DNA of 64,000 nucleotides from Peterkaempfera podocarpi (GTDB lineage: Bacteria; Actinomycetota; Actinomycetes; Streptomycetales; Streptomycetaceae): assembly GCF_042466665.1 (NCBI RefSeq), contig NZ_CP162102.1, positions 4,464,001 to 4,528,000 of the forward strand, in the 5' to 3' direction. Shown here piece by piece: positions 9,025 to 18,592 of this stretch. Position 1 is the stretch's first letter. Every line of letters begins with the position of its first letter. A program made the translations under genes and the position numbers. The notes below the pieces were generated by a model. That model saw only the letters and a list, made by a program, of their open reading frames with translations, did not search any database and was not told the origin of the DNA.

Positions 9025-10443
9025 TCACTGTGCGGCCGTGCGCTCACCATGCGGTTGGGGAGGCGGGGTGCGCCGTACGGCGTGGGCATGGACGGCCGCC
9101 GTGACCGCGTACAGCACTCCGACTGCGACCAGCACCGGAACGGAGCGCCCGGAGAGCGGCAGCACCAGCGCGGTGAGTGCGGCGGCGGCCACGAACGCCA
9201 CATTGAAGAGCACGTCGTAGACGGCGAAGACACGGCCGCGGTAGTCGTCCTCCACGGAGCTCTGCACGATGGTGTCGGTGCAGATCTTGGCGCCCTGGGT
9301 GATCACCCCGAGCAGCAGCGCCGCCCCCATGGTGGGTACCGCAGAAAAGAAGAGGCCGAGCCCCGGGACGAAGACGGCGGCGGCCACCAGGCAGGTCGTC
9401 ATCCAGCCGGCCACACCCAACCGCCGGGTCGCCCACGGGCTGATCACCGCGGCGAGGAAGAACCCCGCGCCGGAGAGTGCCACGGCGATGCCCAGGGTGC
9501 CCATACCGGCCGCCTCGTCGGAGGCGGAGTTGAAGGTGTAGCGGCTCAGCATCAGCACCATGACGATGAGTACGCCGTAACAGAACCGGGTCACCGTCAC
9601 CGCGGCCAGCGCATGGGCTGCGGGTCGGCAGTCGCGCAGCAGATGCCGCACACCGTCCGCGAGGCCGCGGACCGTGTCCATGACGGCCGTGCGCAGCGGG
9701 GAACGGTCCGGGCGCGGTCCGCTCCCCGGCGCCCCGTGTCCCGGCTGGTCGGGCCCCAGCAGGTCGGGGGCCATCCGCCGGGCGGCCAGCGAGGCGCTCA
9801 GGTAGAGCAGGGCGGCCAGTACCACCAGGGCGGTGTCCGCGGGCAGGCCGTGCGGCAGCACCAGGTCGACCAGGAAGGCCGCACCGCCGCCCGCGGTGGC
9901 GGCGACCGTGCCCAGGGTGGGGGAGACGGAGTTCGCGATGACCAGGTGCTCGCCGCCCACCACTCGGGGCAGCGCGGCGGAGAGACCGGCCAGGATGAAC
10001 CGGTTGAGGGCGGTCATCAGCAGTGCCGCGGCGAAGAAGAGCCAGTCAGGTACCCCGCCCAGGACCAGGGCTGCGGTGACCAGGCCCAGTACAAAACGCG
10101 CCAGATTGCCCAGAAAGAGCACCTGGCGGCGGCGCCAGCGGTCCAGCAGCACCCCGGTGAACGGCCCGACCAGGGAGAACGGCAGCAGCATCACCGCCAG
10201 GACCGAGGCGATGTCGGCGGGGGTGGCCTCACGCTCCGGGGAGAAGATCACATAGGAGGCGAGCGACACCTGGAAGACGCCGTCCGACAGCTGGGAGAGC
10301 AGTCGTACCGCCAGCAGCCGGCGGAAGTCCCGCAACCGGACGAGGGCGGCCAGCTGCGAACGGTGCGAGGAGCCCGGCCGGTCGCCGGGTCCCTCTGCCT
10401 GCTGCGGGGTGGGCGCGGAGGCGGGCCCGTCGGTGATCGCCAC
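9025..10443 (-). CDS. Major facilitator superfamily transporter
   Basis: A 472-residue protein with about 12 hydrophobic helices and a central cytoplasmic loop (GPDQPGHGAPGSGPRPDRSP) separating the two six-helix halves. The first half has the MFS-type cytoplasmic turn LLDRWRRRQVLF between helices 2 and 3. The N-terminal tail of about 45 residues is polar. GTG start at 10443 (MAITDG). Substrate cannot be told from sequence; the overall form is that of drug/metabolite exporters. It lies downstream of ino1 on the same strand, but a long hairpin separates them, so it is probably transcribed on its own. Confidence 0.88.
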   Translation of the reverse strand: MAITDGPASAPTPQQAEGPGDRPGSSHRSQLAALVRLRDFRRLLAVRLLSQLSDGVFQVSLASYVIFSPEREATPADIASVLAVMLLPFSLVGPFTGVLLDRWRRRQVLFLGNLARFVLGLVTAALVLGGVPDWLFFAAALLMTALNRFILAGLSAALPRVVGGEHLVIANSVSPTLGTVAATAGGGAAFLVDLVLPHGLPADTALVVLAALLYLSASLAARRMAPDLLGPDQPGHGAPGSGPRPDRSPLRTAVMDTVRGLADGVRHLLRDCRPAAHALAAVTVTRFCYGVLIVMVLMLSRYTFNSASDEAAGMGTLGIAVALSGAGFFLAAVISPWATRRLGVAGWMTTCLVAAAVFVPGLGLFFSAVPTMGAALLLGVITQGAKICTDTIVQSSVEDDYRGRVFAVYDVLFNVAFVAAAALTALVLPLSGRSVPVLVAVGVLYAVTAAVHAHAVRRTPPPQPHGERTAAQ

Positions 10444-10480
10444 CAGTCAAGGGTCGCACGCCCCGGTCCGGCCGGGGAAC

Positions 10481-10530
10481 GGACGAGGGCCCTCCCACCG
10501 TGGACTGCACGGGTGGAAGGGCCCTCGTCG
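10481..10530 (-). terminator. Terminator of the PadR-ino1 unit
   Basis: A long inverted repeat (about 20 bp, centred on 10506, arms containing CGAGGGCCCT and its complement) lies between the ino1 stop (10582) and the MFS start (10443). Confidence 0.8.
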
Positions 10531-10581
10531 GGTGGCGCTCGGCGCTCAGCGGTCGGTGTGTCGCCGACCGCGTCGCAGGAC

Positions 10582-11664
10582 TCAGCGCTCGACGTCTCCG
10601 CGGATGAACTTCTCCACGTTGTCGCGGGCCTCGTCGTCGAAGTACTGCACCGGCGGCGACTTCATGAAGTACGAGGAAGCGGAGAGAATCGGGCCGCCGA
10701 TACCGCGGTCCTTGGCGATCTTCGCGGCACGCACCGCGTCGATGATCACACCGGCGGAGTTGGGGGAGTCCCAGACCTCGAGCTTGTACTCCAGGTTCAG
10801 CGGGACGTCGCCGAAGGCACGGCCCTCGAGGCGGACGTAGGCCCACTTGCGGTCGTCCAGCCAGGCGACGTAGTCGGACGGGCCGATGTGGACGTTCTTG
10901 GCGCCCAGGTCCCGGTCCTTGATCTGGGAGGTGACGGCCTGGGTCTTGGAGATCTTCTTGGACTCCAGCCGGTCGCGCTCCAGCATGTTCTTGAAGTCCA
11001 TGTTGCCGCCGACGTTCAGCTGCATGGTGCGCTCCAGGACCACACCGCGGTCCTCGAAGAGCTTCGCCATCACGCGGTGCGTGATGGTGGCGCCCACCTG
11101 CGACTTGATGTCGTCGCCGACGATCGGGACACCGGCCTCGGTGAACTTGTCCGCCCACTCCTTGGTGCCGGCGATGAAGACCGGGAGAGCGTTGACGAAG
11201 GCGACCTTGGCGTCGATGGCGCACTGGGCGTAGAACTTCGCCGCGTTCTCGGAGCCGACGGGCAGATAGCAGACCAGCACGTCGACCTGGCGGTCCTTGA
11301 GGATCTGGACGACGTCGGCCGGCTCCTCGCCGGACTCCTCGATGGTCTCGCGGTAGTACTTGCCGAGGCCGTCCAGGGTGTGGCCGCGCTGCACGGTGAC
11401 ACCGGTCGACGGGACGTCGCAGATCTTGATGGTGTTGTTCTCGCTGGCGCCGATGGCGTCGGCCAGGTCGAGACCGACCTTCTTGGCGTCCACGTCGAAG
11501 GCGGCGACGAACTCGACGTCGCGGACGTGGTAGTCGCCGAACTGGACGTGCATCAGGCCGGGGACCTTGCCGGCCGGGTCGGCGTCCTTGTAGTACTCGA
11601 CGCCCTGCACCAGCGACGCGGCGCAGTTGCCCACGCCCACGATGGCTACGCGAACCGAACCCAT
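10582..11664 (-). CDS. ino1: Inositol-3-phosphate synthase
   Basis: A 360-residue NAD-dependent enzyme converting glucose 6-phosphate to 1L-myo-inositol 3-phosphate, the first step to mycothiol and phosphatidylinositol in actinomycetes. The N-terminal Rossmann motif is VAIVGVGNCAASLVQG. Family motifs SENNTIKI (about 76-83), YLPVGSENAAKFYA, GDDIKSQVGAT and LNVGGNMDF are all intact. It ends in KFIRGDVER. ATG at 11664 is preceded by GGGAG. The PadR gene lies 122 bp upstream on the same strand; the same pair is adjacent in Mycobacterium tuberculosis, so PadR control of inositol synthesis is plausible. Confidence 0.96.
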   Translation of the reverse strand: MGSVRVAIVGVGNCAASLVQGVEYYKDADPAGKVPGLMHVQFGDYHVRDVEFVAAFDVDAKKVGLDLADAIGASENNTIKICDVPSTGVTVQRGHTLDGLGKYYRETIEESGEEPADVVQILKDRQVDVLVCYLPVGSENAAKFYAQCAIDAKVAFVNALPVFIAGTKEWADKFTEAGVPIVGDDIKSQVGATITHRVMAKLFEDRGVVLERTMQLNVGGNMDFKNMLERDRLESKKISKTQAVTSQIKDRDLGAKNVHIGPSDYVAWLDDRKWAYVRLEGRAFGDVPLNLEYKLEVWDSPNSAGVIIDAVRAAKIAKDRGIGGPILSASSYFMKSPPVQYFDDEARDNVEKFIRGDVER

Positions 11665-11786
11665 TCCGGTTGCTCCCTGTTCTCAAGAGGTCCGTCCTGT
11701 GGAGGACCTCGACGTGATTGATTTGCAGTCGCCGGCAGTCCCCCCTGCCGCTGCTGTGCCGGCCAGTGGCGGCGGATGCCGCGGTG

Positions 11787-12392
11787 TCAGCGCTCCGGCC
11801 GGTCCGGCGGCGATTCCGGGCTGCCGCGGCCCGACCGGTTGGCGCGCTCGGTCTCGATGAGCTCATTGAGCCACCGGACCTCCCGCTCCACGGATTCCAG
11901 GCCGTGCCGCTGCAGTTCGAGGGTGTAGTCGTCCAGCCGCTCGCGAGTGCGGGCGAGCGAGGTGCGCATCCGCTCCAGGCGCTCCTCCAGCCGGCTGCGG
12001 CGTCCCTCCAGGACGCGCATCCGGACGGCCTTGTCGGTGCGGCTGAAGAACGCAAAGTGGACGCCGAAGTGCTCGTCCTCCCATGCGTCGGGTCCCGAGT
12101 CGGAGAGCAGCTCCTCGAAACGCTGCTTCCCGTCCGGGGTCAGCCGGTAGACGATCTTTGACCGCTTGCCGTTGAGCGCGGTGGCGGGCACGTACTGCTC
12201 GTCCGGGTTGTCCTCCACCAGGAAGCCCTGGGTGACCAGGTTCTTCAGGCAGGGATAGAGCGTCCCGTACGAGAAGGCACGGAAGGACCCCAGCAGGACG
12301 TTGAGCCGCTTGCGGAGCTCGTAGCCGTGCATGGGTGCGTCGTGCAGCAGGCCGAGGACGGCGAATTCAAGGATGCCGGAGCGCCTGCTCAT
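11787..12392 (-). CDS. PadR family transcriptional regulator
   Basis: A 201-residue regulator. The start is ATG 12392 (MSRRSGILEFAVLGLL), with AAGGAGG 10 nt upstream; an in-frame ATG at 12485 would add unrelated residues. The N-terminal winged helix shows the PadR hallmarks LHDAPMHGYELRKRL and FSYGTLYPCLKNL. The C-terminal half (residues 100-180) is a long Arg/Glu-rich coiled coil (DUF4180/Vir-like dimerisation helices). The extreme C-terminus is Pro/Ser/Arg-rich. It is cotranscribed with ino1 by position. Two dyads upstream (12431-12477) are likely its own operators. Confidence 0.9.
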   Translation of the reverse strand: MSRRSGILEFAVLGLLHDAPMHGYELRKRLNVLLGSFRAFSYGTLYPCLKNLVTQGFLVEDNPDEQYVPATALNGKRSKIVYRLTPDGKQRFEELLSDSGPDAWEDEHFGVHFAFFSRTDKAVRMRVLEGRRSRLEERLERMRTSLARTRERLDDYTLELQRHGLESVEREVRWLNELIETERANRSGRGSPESPPDRPER

Positions 12393-12430
12393 GTCCGCCT
12401 CGCCTCCTTCCGGGACCCGTGTCGGGAGCG

Positions 12431-12477
12431 ATGCATCGAAGCGATATGCCGCTGCGATGTATCGACTCGATATATCG
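12431..12477. promoter_or_regulatory. Two dyad operators upstream of the PadR gene
   Basis: The stronger dyad is 12455-12477: CGATGTATCG and CGATATATCG separated by ACT (9 of 10 positions symmetric). A weaker one is centred on 12440 (ATCG-AAG-CGAT within 12431-12449). Centres are 26 bp apart. AT-rich ATCGA/TCGAT elements stand out sharply in 70+% GC sequence. Confidence 0.6.
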
Positions 12478-12849
12478 AAGACCATAGGACGGAGGGTTCC
12501 TCCGGGGCAAGGGGGGGTCGGGTGAAAGTGATCACAAGGTGCGTGAGGGGCGCTGTCACCCCCGTTAGGGCAACGGGCAAGTAATGATCTGCGTTCGCTT
12601 TGCCCTGCTTGTCAGTTAATGCCCGATTTATGGGCTGCACGGCCTGCGTACGCTGTGGCCTGTGCACAGGGGAGTCGGGAACCGATCAGGGATCCGGGAC
12701 GTCGTTGTTCCCGGTGCATTCCGCCGTGCCGGGCCCCAGAGGCCCCGGACGGCAGGTGATTCGGGGGAATCCTGCGGGTGCCTTGACCGCCTGCGGGGAG
12801 TGGACTACCGCCTTCAGGCCCGAGCGCCTGGCCGAGGAGTAGCTGGAGC
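12478..12849. other. Upstream region of the PBP gene
   Basis: About 370 bp without a supported gene. It holds a small hairpin CCCGTT-AGGGC-AACGGG (12561-12577), a GC-rich hairpin around 12735 (CCGGGCCCC/GGCCCCGG type), and no confident promoter. The stretch 12600-12640 is relatively AT-rich and is the likely promoter location. Confidence 0.4.
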
Positions 12850-15552
12850 ATGAGCGAACACCGGCGCAAGCCGCCGCAGGGTGGCGGCAACGCCCCTGGA
12901 CGGCGAGGCGCACAGCCTGCCGGCAACGGCCGCCCCCCGTACCCCGGCAACCCGCAGGCCGGGCACCCGGTCGGCGGGCAGCCCCGGGTGCCCCGCCCCG
13001 GAGCGGCAGGCGCCCCCGGTGCACCGGGGGCCCCTCGTCGCACCACCGGCCGGCCCGGCGGTCCGCCGCCGACGGCTCAGCAGCCCCGGATGACGCGTGC
13101 CGAGATGCGCAAGGCCGCCAAGCGCGGCCCCGGCGCGCCCACGGGCCCCGTCGGCCGCGCCAACCGGATGCCGCCCAAGAAGCGCTTCATCGACTACCCC
13201 CGCTGGGGCAAGAGCGGTGTCCGCCGCTGGCTGCCCTCCTGGCGCCAGGTGCTCACCACCTTCCTGATCTTCTTCGGTGGCTCGGTGGGCGCGGTGGGCT
13301 ATGCGTACGCCCACACCGGGGTGCCCAGCCTCAATGACGCGGTGAAGCAGCAGAACAACATCTACCAGTGGTCCGACGGCAGCACGATGACCACCACCGG
13401 TGAGACCAACCGGCAGATCGTGCCTCTGGACCACATCAGCAAGGAGATGCAGTTCGCGGCGATCTCGGCGGAGAACGCCACCTTCGAGACCGACCACGGC
13501 ATCGACCCCAAGGGCATTGCTCGCGCCGTCCTCAACATGGCCAAGGGCGGTGAGACACAGGGTGGCTCCACCATCACCCAGCAGTACGTCAAGAACGCCT
13601 TCCTCAGCCAGGACCAGACGCTCTCCCGCAAGGTCAAGGAGCTCTTCGTCACGCTGAAGGTGGACAAGACCCTCAGCAAGGACGAGATCCTCGACGGCTA
13701 CCTCAACACCAGCTGGTTCGGCCGGGGCAGCTACGGCATCCAGGCGGCGGCCAAGGCGTACTACAACACGGACGCCAAGAACCTCGACGCCTGCCATGCG
13801 GCCATGCTGGCCGGACTGCTCAAGGGCGCGGGCTACTACGACCCGACCCTCAACGCGGACAACCACGCGCGTGCCGTGCAGCGCTGGGGCGACATCCTGG
13901 ACAACATGGTCCGGTTCAACCACCTGAGCCAGGCCGACCGCGCGAAGTGCAAGACCTTCCCCGAGCCGGTCAAGCAGGTCCAGTCCGCCAACCTCGGCGG
14001 TCAGAGGGGCTATCTGGTGGCGATCGCCAAGCAGTATGTGATCGACCACGGCGGCGTGCGGGAGCAGGACCTCGACCGAGGCGGCTACACGATCAAGACC
14101 ACCTTCGACAAGAAGAAGGTCGACGCGCTGGCCGCCACGGTGAAGCAGGTCTCCAGCGCCAACTTCGACGCCAAGAAGCGCCCCCTGTACGACAGCGACG
14201 TCCAGGTCGGCGGTGCCACGGTGGAGCCCGGCACAGGGAAGCTGGTGGCCATCTACGGCGGTCCGGACTACCTCAAGCACTTCACCAACAACGCCAACTC
14301 CACCGGTGTCCCGGTGGGATCGACCTTCAAGCCGATCGTCCTCGCCGCCGCCATGCAGGACGGCGTGCAGACCAAGCTGGACGACCAGGGCCAGCCGACC
14401 CGGATCACCCCGGAGAGCCGGTACAACGGCAACGACCTGATCAAGATCCGCAACACGGACGGCACCTATGTGACGGACAAGGACGGCAGCTACTTCCGGC
14501 AGAAGAACGAGAGCACCTTCGCCTGGGGCTACATCCCGCTGCGCAAGGCGATGCTCTACTCGGTCAACAGCCCCTTTGTGCAGCTCGGCGAGGACGTCGG
14601 CCTGGACAAGGTCGCCGACATGGCCCAGAAGGTGGGCCTGCTGAAGAGCACCCTGGCCTACCGGAACGCCTCGTTCTCCATCGGTACCTCCACCCCGAGC
14701 GCCATCCGGATGGCCAATGCGTACGCCACCTTCGCCGCCAGCGGGGAGGAGGTCGACCCGTACTCGGTGATCAGCGTGACCCGCGAGGGCGTCAAGCTCC
14801 CGCACTTCGAGGCGCCCGAACCCAAGCGGGTGATGGACGCTGCGGTCGCCGACACCGTGACCGATGTGCTCAAGGACGTCATCTGGAAGGACGGCGGCAC
14901 CGGTAACGCGGCCAAGGCTCTCGGCCGCCCCTCCGCCGGCAAGACCGGTACCACCGACGACAACCTGTCGGCCTGGTTCGTCGGCTACACCCCGCAGCTG
15001 TCCACGGCGATCGCCATGTGGCGTGAGAAGCCGGGCAAGGCGGGCCTGGAGTCGATGAACGGTCTCGGTACCGGCAACCCCAAGGACTCGGTGCACGGTG
15101 GTTCCTATCCCACCGAGATCTGGACCAAGTACATGTCGGCCGTGCTCAACGGTGTGACGGAGCAGCCGCTGCCGGTGCCGGGTGACCTGGGTGCTCTCCA
15201 GGTCGACGAGTCCGGTGCGCCCAGCACCGTCAAGCCGTCGCCGAGCGCCAGCGCCTCCTCCGCGCCCCCGTCGGCATCGCCGACCGTCACCCCGTCGAAC
15301 GTCCTGCCCAGCGCCACCGGCAGCCCGGACCCGGCGACGTCGAGCCCCGGCAATGCCAACGGCGGCTGGAACGGCGGCGGTCTGCTGGGCGGCGGCAACA
15401 ACGGCGGCGGCAACGGCGGCAGCAGCCCCACCCCGTCCGACACCGCAGGCGCCAGCCCCAGCACCAGCAGCCCCGGCGGCCGTCCGGGCGGCAACAACAA
15501 CGGCGGCCTGCTGGGAGGCGGCACCGGAACCACCCAGGCGGCGTCCAACTGA
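12850..15552 (+). CDS. Class A penicillin-binding protein (transglycosylase/transpeptidase)
   Basis: A 900-residue bifunctional peptidoglycan synthase, the PonA1-type protein of this conserved locus. Residues 1-125 are a basic, Pro/Gly/Arg-rich cytoplasmic tail. One membrane helix spans about 128-155 (LTTFLIFFGGSVGAVGYAYA). The glycosyltransferase domain follows, with its catalytic Glu at about 208 in SAENATFETDHGID and GGSTITQQYVKN. The transpeptidase domain has SxxK (GSTFKP, about 491), SxN (YSVNSPF, about 571) and KTG (GKTGTT, about 698). The tail after residue 780 is Ser/Pro/Ala then Gly/Asn-rich, with repeats of GGGLLGGGNNGGG type. A strong terminator follows directly. Confidence 0.96.
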   Translation: MSEHRRKPPQGGGNAPGRRGAQPAGNGRPPYPGNPQAGHPVGGQPRVPRPGAAGAPGAPGAPRRTTGRPGGPPPTAQQPRMTRAEMRKAAKRGPGAPTGPVGRANRMPPKKRFIDYPRWGKSGVRRWLPSWRQVLTTFLIFFGGSVGAVGYAYAHTGVPSLNDAVKQQNNIYQWSDGSTMTTTGETNRQIVPLDHISKEMQFAAISAENATFETDHGIDPKGIARAVLNMAKGGETQGGSTITQQYVKNAFLSQDQTLSRKVKELFVTLKVDKTLSKDEILDGYLNTSWFGRGSYGIQAAAKAYYNTDAKNLDACHAAMLAGLLKGAGYYDPTLNADNHARAVQRWGDILDNMVRFNHLSQADRAKCKTFPEPVKQVQSANLGGQRGYLVAIAKQYVIDHGGVREQDLDRGGYTIKTTFDKKKVDALAATVKQVSSANFDAKKRPLYDSDVQVGGATVEPGTGKLVAIYGGPDYLKHFTNNANSTGVPVGSTFKPIVLAAAMQDGVQTKLDDQGQPTRITPESRYNGNDLIKIRNTDGTYVTDKDGSYFRQKNESTFAWGYIPLRKAMLYSVNSPFVQLGEDVGLDKVADMAQKVGLLKSTLAYRNASFSIGTSTPSAIRMANAYATFAASGEEVDPYSVISVTREGVKLPHFEAPEPKRVMDAAVADTVTDVLKDVIWKDGGTGNAAKALGRPSAGKTGTTDDNLSAWFVGYTPQLSTAIAMWREKPGKAGLESMNGLGTGNPKDSVHGGSYPTEIWTKYMSAVLNGVTEQPLPVPGDLGALQVDESGAPSTVKPSPSASASSAPPSASPTVTPSNVLPSATGSPDPATSSPGNANGGWNGGGLLGGGNNGGGNGGSSPTPSDTAGASPSTSSPGGRPGGNNNGGLLGGGTGTTQAASN

Positions 15553-15565
15553 CCTCCTGGACCCC

Positions 15566-15605
15566 AAGGGGTGCCGCAGCCGGTTCACCGGTTGCGGCAC
15601 CCCTT
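15566..15605 (+). terminator. Terminator of the PBP gene
   Basis: An 18-bp stem (17 pairs matched; 15566-15583 with 15588-15605) with TTCA loop, 14 nt after the PBP stop codon. Confidence 0.88.
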
Positions 15606-15686
15606 CTGCCGTCCCCAGCTGGGCGGTGCCGGCCTCTGGCGGTCCCTCCGGGCGCGGTCACAGGATTGTGCGGCAGTATGGCGCCC

Positions 15687-17240
15687 ATGACGTCGAGCGC
15701 TCATGAGGAATCCGCGGGGACAGAGACCGTCCTGCCCCCCGCCGACACCGTGGTCGTCCCCGCCGACGAGGACCCGGTCGCCGCAGCCGGCAGCGAACTG
15801 CTGGGCGGCCCTCCGGGTCGCCGTGCCCTGCTCGGCGTCTCCTGGTGGACCCCGGGCCGGGTGCTGGCGCTCATCGTCATCGCGGTCTTCGCGCTGGGCA
15901 TGGTGCAGAAGAGCCCCTGCTACTCCAGCGGCTGGTTCTTCGGCGCCACCACGCAGTACACCCATGCCTGCTACAGCGACATCCCGCACCTGTTCTCCGG
16001 CCGCGGCTTCGCCCAGGGGCTGCTCCACAAGGACATGATCCCGGCAGGTGCCGACGGCACCCGTGACCCCAACATGCAGTATCTGGAGTACCCGGTGCTC
16101 ACCGGGCTCTTCATGCAGATCGCCACCTGGCTCACCCCGCGCTCGGGCAACCTCGTCCCGGACCGCGAGCAGTGGTTCTGGATGGTCAACGCCGGGATGC
16201 TGATGATCTGCGCGGTGGTGGCCGTGATCGCGGTGATGCGTACCCACCGCCGCCGCCCCTGGGACGCGCTGCTCTTCGCGCTCGCCCCGGCGCTGGCGCT
16301 CAATGCAACGGTCAACTGGGACCTGCTGGCGGTCGCCCTGACCGCGATGGCCATGGCGTACTGGTCGGCCCGGCGGCCGGTGGGGGCCGGTGTCCTGATC
16401 GGTCTGGCAACCGCCGCCAAGCTCTATCCGGTGCTGCTGCTGCTACCGCTGCTGGTGCTCTGCCTGCGTGCCGGGCGGATGCGGGACTTCAGCCGGGCGG
16501 CGGCGGCCGCGGTCGGGGCCTGGCTGCTGGTCGACGTCCCGGTGATGCTGTGGAACTCCGACGGCTGGTGGACCTTCTACAAGTTCAGCAGCACCCGCAA
16601 GGAGGACTTCGGCTCCTTCTGGCTGATCATCCAGGAGCTGCGCGGGCAGTCACTAGGCCCCTGGCTCAACATCCTCATCGCCGCGCTGATGATCCTCAGC
16701 TGCGCGGGCATCGTCTGGCTGGCGCTCTCCGCCCCCCACCGGCCGCGCTTCGCGCAGCTGGCCTTCCTGGTGGTGGCTGCGTTCGTGCTCACCAACAAGG
16801 TGTACTCACCGCAGTACGTGCTCTGGCTGATCCCGCTGGCCGCCCTGGCCAGGCCGCGCTGGCGGGACTTCCTGATCTGGCAGTCCTGCGAGGTGGTGTA
16901 CTTCCTCGGGGTGTGGATGTACCTGGCCTACATCTCGGACTCCAAGCAGCACGGACTGTCCGAGCCCTGGTACCGCCTGGTGATCCTGGTGCACATCTTC
17001 GGCACCCTCTACCTGTGCGCACTGGTGGTGCGGGACATCCTGCTGCCCGACCGGGATCCGGTGCGCTGGGACGGCAGCGACGACCCGTCCGGTGGGGTGC
17101 TGGACGGCGCGCCGGATCGTTTCGTCCTGGGCGAGGCACGCTGGATCAAGGAGCAGGCCACCTATGCGCCCTATGCGCCGGCCGGCGGCGGTCCCGAGGA
17201 CTGGCTCGCCCCTCAGGGGACGGAGAAGCCCGCGCTCTGA
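15687..17240 (+). CDS. GT87-type polytopic membrane glycosyltransferase
   Basis: A 517-residue membrane protein with 10-12 hydrophobic helices. It resembles the GT-C fold GT87 (PimE-like) enzymes that use polyprenyl-phosphate sugars, and a related gene stands beside ponA1 in mycobacteria. The large first extracytoplasmic loop contains YLEYPVLTGLFM and TPRSGNLVPD. An NWDLLAV motif (near residue 210) and YPVLLLLPLLVLCLRAG follow. The soluble C-terminus (about 455-517) is acidic. In-frame starts exist at TTG 15666, ATG 15678 and ATG 15687; I prefer 15687 by homologue length, but 15678 is possible. Acceptor and sugar are unknown. Confidence 0.82.
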   Translation: MTSSAHEESAGTETVLPPADTVVVPADEDPVAAAGSELLGGPPGRRALLGVSWWTPGRVLALIVIAVFALGMVQKSPCYSSGWFFGATTQYTHACYSDIPHLFSGRGFAQGLLHKDMIPAGADGTRDPNMQYLEYPVLTGLFMQIATWLTPRSGNLVPDREQWFWMVNAGMLMICAVVAVIAVMRTHRRRPWDALLFALAPALALNATVNWDLLAVALTAMAMAYWSARRPVGAGVLIGLATAAKLYPVLLLLPLLVLCLRAGRMRDFSRAAAAAVGAWLLVDVPVMLWNSDGWWTFYKFSSTRKEDFGSFWLIIQELRGQSLGPWLNILIAALMILSCAGIVWLALSAPHRPRFAQLAFLVVAAFVLTNKVYSPQYVLWLIPLAALARPRWRDFLIWQSCEVVYFLGVWMYLAYISDSKQHGLSEPWYRLVILVHIFGTLYLCALVVRDILLPDRDPVRWDGSDDPSGGVLDGAPDRFVLGEARWIKEQATYAPYAPAGGGPEDWLAPQGTEKPAL

Positions 17241-17248
17241 GCGCGGCG

Positions 17249-17277
17249 GCGGGCCCGGGCATGCTGCCCGGGCCCGC
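17249..17277. terminator. Bidirectional terminator
   Basis: Perfect 13-bp stem (17249-17261 with 17265-17277), 3-nt loop, between the convergent ends of the GT87 gene (17240) and femX (17317). Confidence 0.88.
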
Positions 17278-17316
17278 ACAACGGCCGGGTCCGGTGCCGT
17301 TCTCCGGTGACCGGGC

Positions 17317-18435
17317 TCAGCGGCGGGACATATACATGTCCAGCGCCTTGTGGAGCATCTTGTTGAGCGGGAAGTCCCACTCCCCCAGATACTCGGCCGC
17401 CTGGCCGCCGGTCCCCAGCTTGAACTGGATCAGGCCGAAGAGGTGGTCGGTCTCGTCCAGGGTGTCGCTGATGCCGCGCAGGTCGTAGACGGTCGCCCCC
17501 AGCGCGTAGGCGTCGCGCATCATCCGCCACTGGACGGCGTTGGAGGGGCGCACCTCCCGCTTGTGGTCGGCGGAGGCGCCGTAGGAGTACCAGACGTGCT
17601 CCCCCACGGTGAGCATGGTGGTGGCCGCCAGGGCCTCGCCCCCGTGGTAGGCGAGGTAGAGCCGCATCCGGTTGGGGTCCTCGGCGGTGAGCGCCTGCCA
17701 CATGCGCTGGAAGTAGGCCAGCGGCCTGGGGATGAAGCGGTCGCGCTGCGCGGTGACCACATAGAGGTCATGGAAGACCGGAAGGTCGTCGTAGCCGCCC
17801 TGGACGACCTCCACCCCGGACTTCTCGGCGCGCTTGATGTTGCGGCGCCACAGCTGGTTGAAGCCGCGCTGGACGTCGTCCAGCGAGCGGTTGGCCAGCG
17901 GCACCTGGAAGACGTACCGCGGCTGGACGTCGCCAAAGCCCGCACCGCCGTCCTCGCCCTGCAGCCAGCCACCCCGGCGGAGCCGGTCGGCCACCTCGAA
18001 GGCACGGGGCTCGTACCAGCTCGCCTGGACATCCCGCAGCCGCTTGGCGTGGCCCTCCGCCATCGCCTCCTTGATCACCGCGGCGTCCCAGCGGCGGATC
18101 ACCACCGGCGGGCCCATCTTCACCGAGAAGGCGCTCTGGGCCTTGAGGTGCGCCAGCATCGGCTGCAGCCAGCGCTCCAGATCGGGGTCGAACCAGTCGA
18201 TGAGCGGGCCCTCGGGGAGATAGGCGAGATACCGCTTGATCTTGGGCAGCTGGCGGTACAGGACCAGACCGGCGCCGACGATCCGGTCGTGCTCGTCGAT
18301 CCAGCCGATGGACTCCGAGCGCCACTCGGACTTCACATCGCCCCAGGCGGGGACCTGCATATGGCTGGCTGAGGGCAGGCCCTTGACGAAGGCGAGGTGC
18401 TCGGCACGGCTGATCGTTCTCAGGCGCAGGCTCAT
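17317..18435 (-). CDS. femX: FemX-type lipid II glycyltransferase
   Basis: A 372-residue FemABX-family aminoacyltransferase. Streptomycetes have LL-diaminopimelate peptidoglycan with a single glycine bridge, and FemX uses Gly-tRNA to add this residue to the precursor. Two GNAT-like halves are visible: residues 1-150 (MQVPAWGDVK, GAGLVLYRQLPKIKRYLAYLP) and 190-350 (LWRRNIKRAEKSGVEV, YHGGEALAATTMLTVG, WYSYGASADHKREVRPS, GATVYDLRGI). The final residues GEWDFPLNKMLHKALDMYM are characteristic. ATG at 18435 is preceded by GAGGAG. Monocistronic by spacing. Confidence 0.92.
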   Translation of the reverse strand: MSLRLRTISRAEHLAFVKGLPSASHMQVPAWGDVKSEWRSESIGWIDEHDRIVGAGLVLYRQLPKIKRYLAYLPEGPLIDWFDPDLERWLQPMLAHLKAQSAFSVKMGPPVVIRRWDAAVIKEAMAEGHAKRLRDVQASWYEPRAFEVADRLRRGGWLQGEDGGAGFGDVQPRYVFQVPLANRSLDDVQRGFNQLWRRNIKRAEKSGVEVVQGGYDDLPVFHDLYVVTAQRDRFIPRPLAYFQRMWQALTAEDPNRMRLYLAYHGGEALAATTMLTVGEHVWYSYGASADHKREVRPSNAVQWRMMRDAYALGATVYDLRGISDTLDETDHLFGLIQFKLGTGGQAAEYLGEWDFPLNKMLHKALDMYMSRR

Positions 18436-18592
18436 GCTCGGGACGCTCCTCTTCGGGCAGCCGCTGTACGGGCCGAGAGCCTAACGCCCGGCTGTCCGCG
18501 CGCACCCGCTCCGTCAGCGGTGGAGCCGGGCGGAGGGGATACGCGCGGTTGCCTCGACCGGTTGCGTGGGCGCCCGGAGCGGCGGCCGGGAG

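Noticed and set aside
12814..15600. 928-codon minus-strand frame.
   Set aside because: Antisense shadow of the PBP gene caused by high GC; no recognisable domain.
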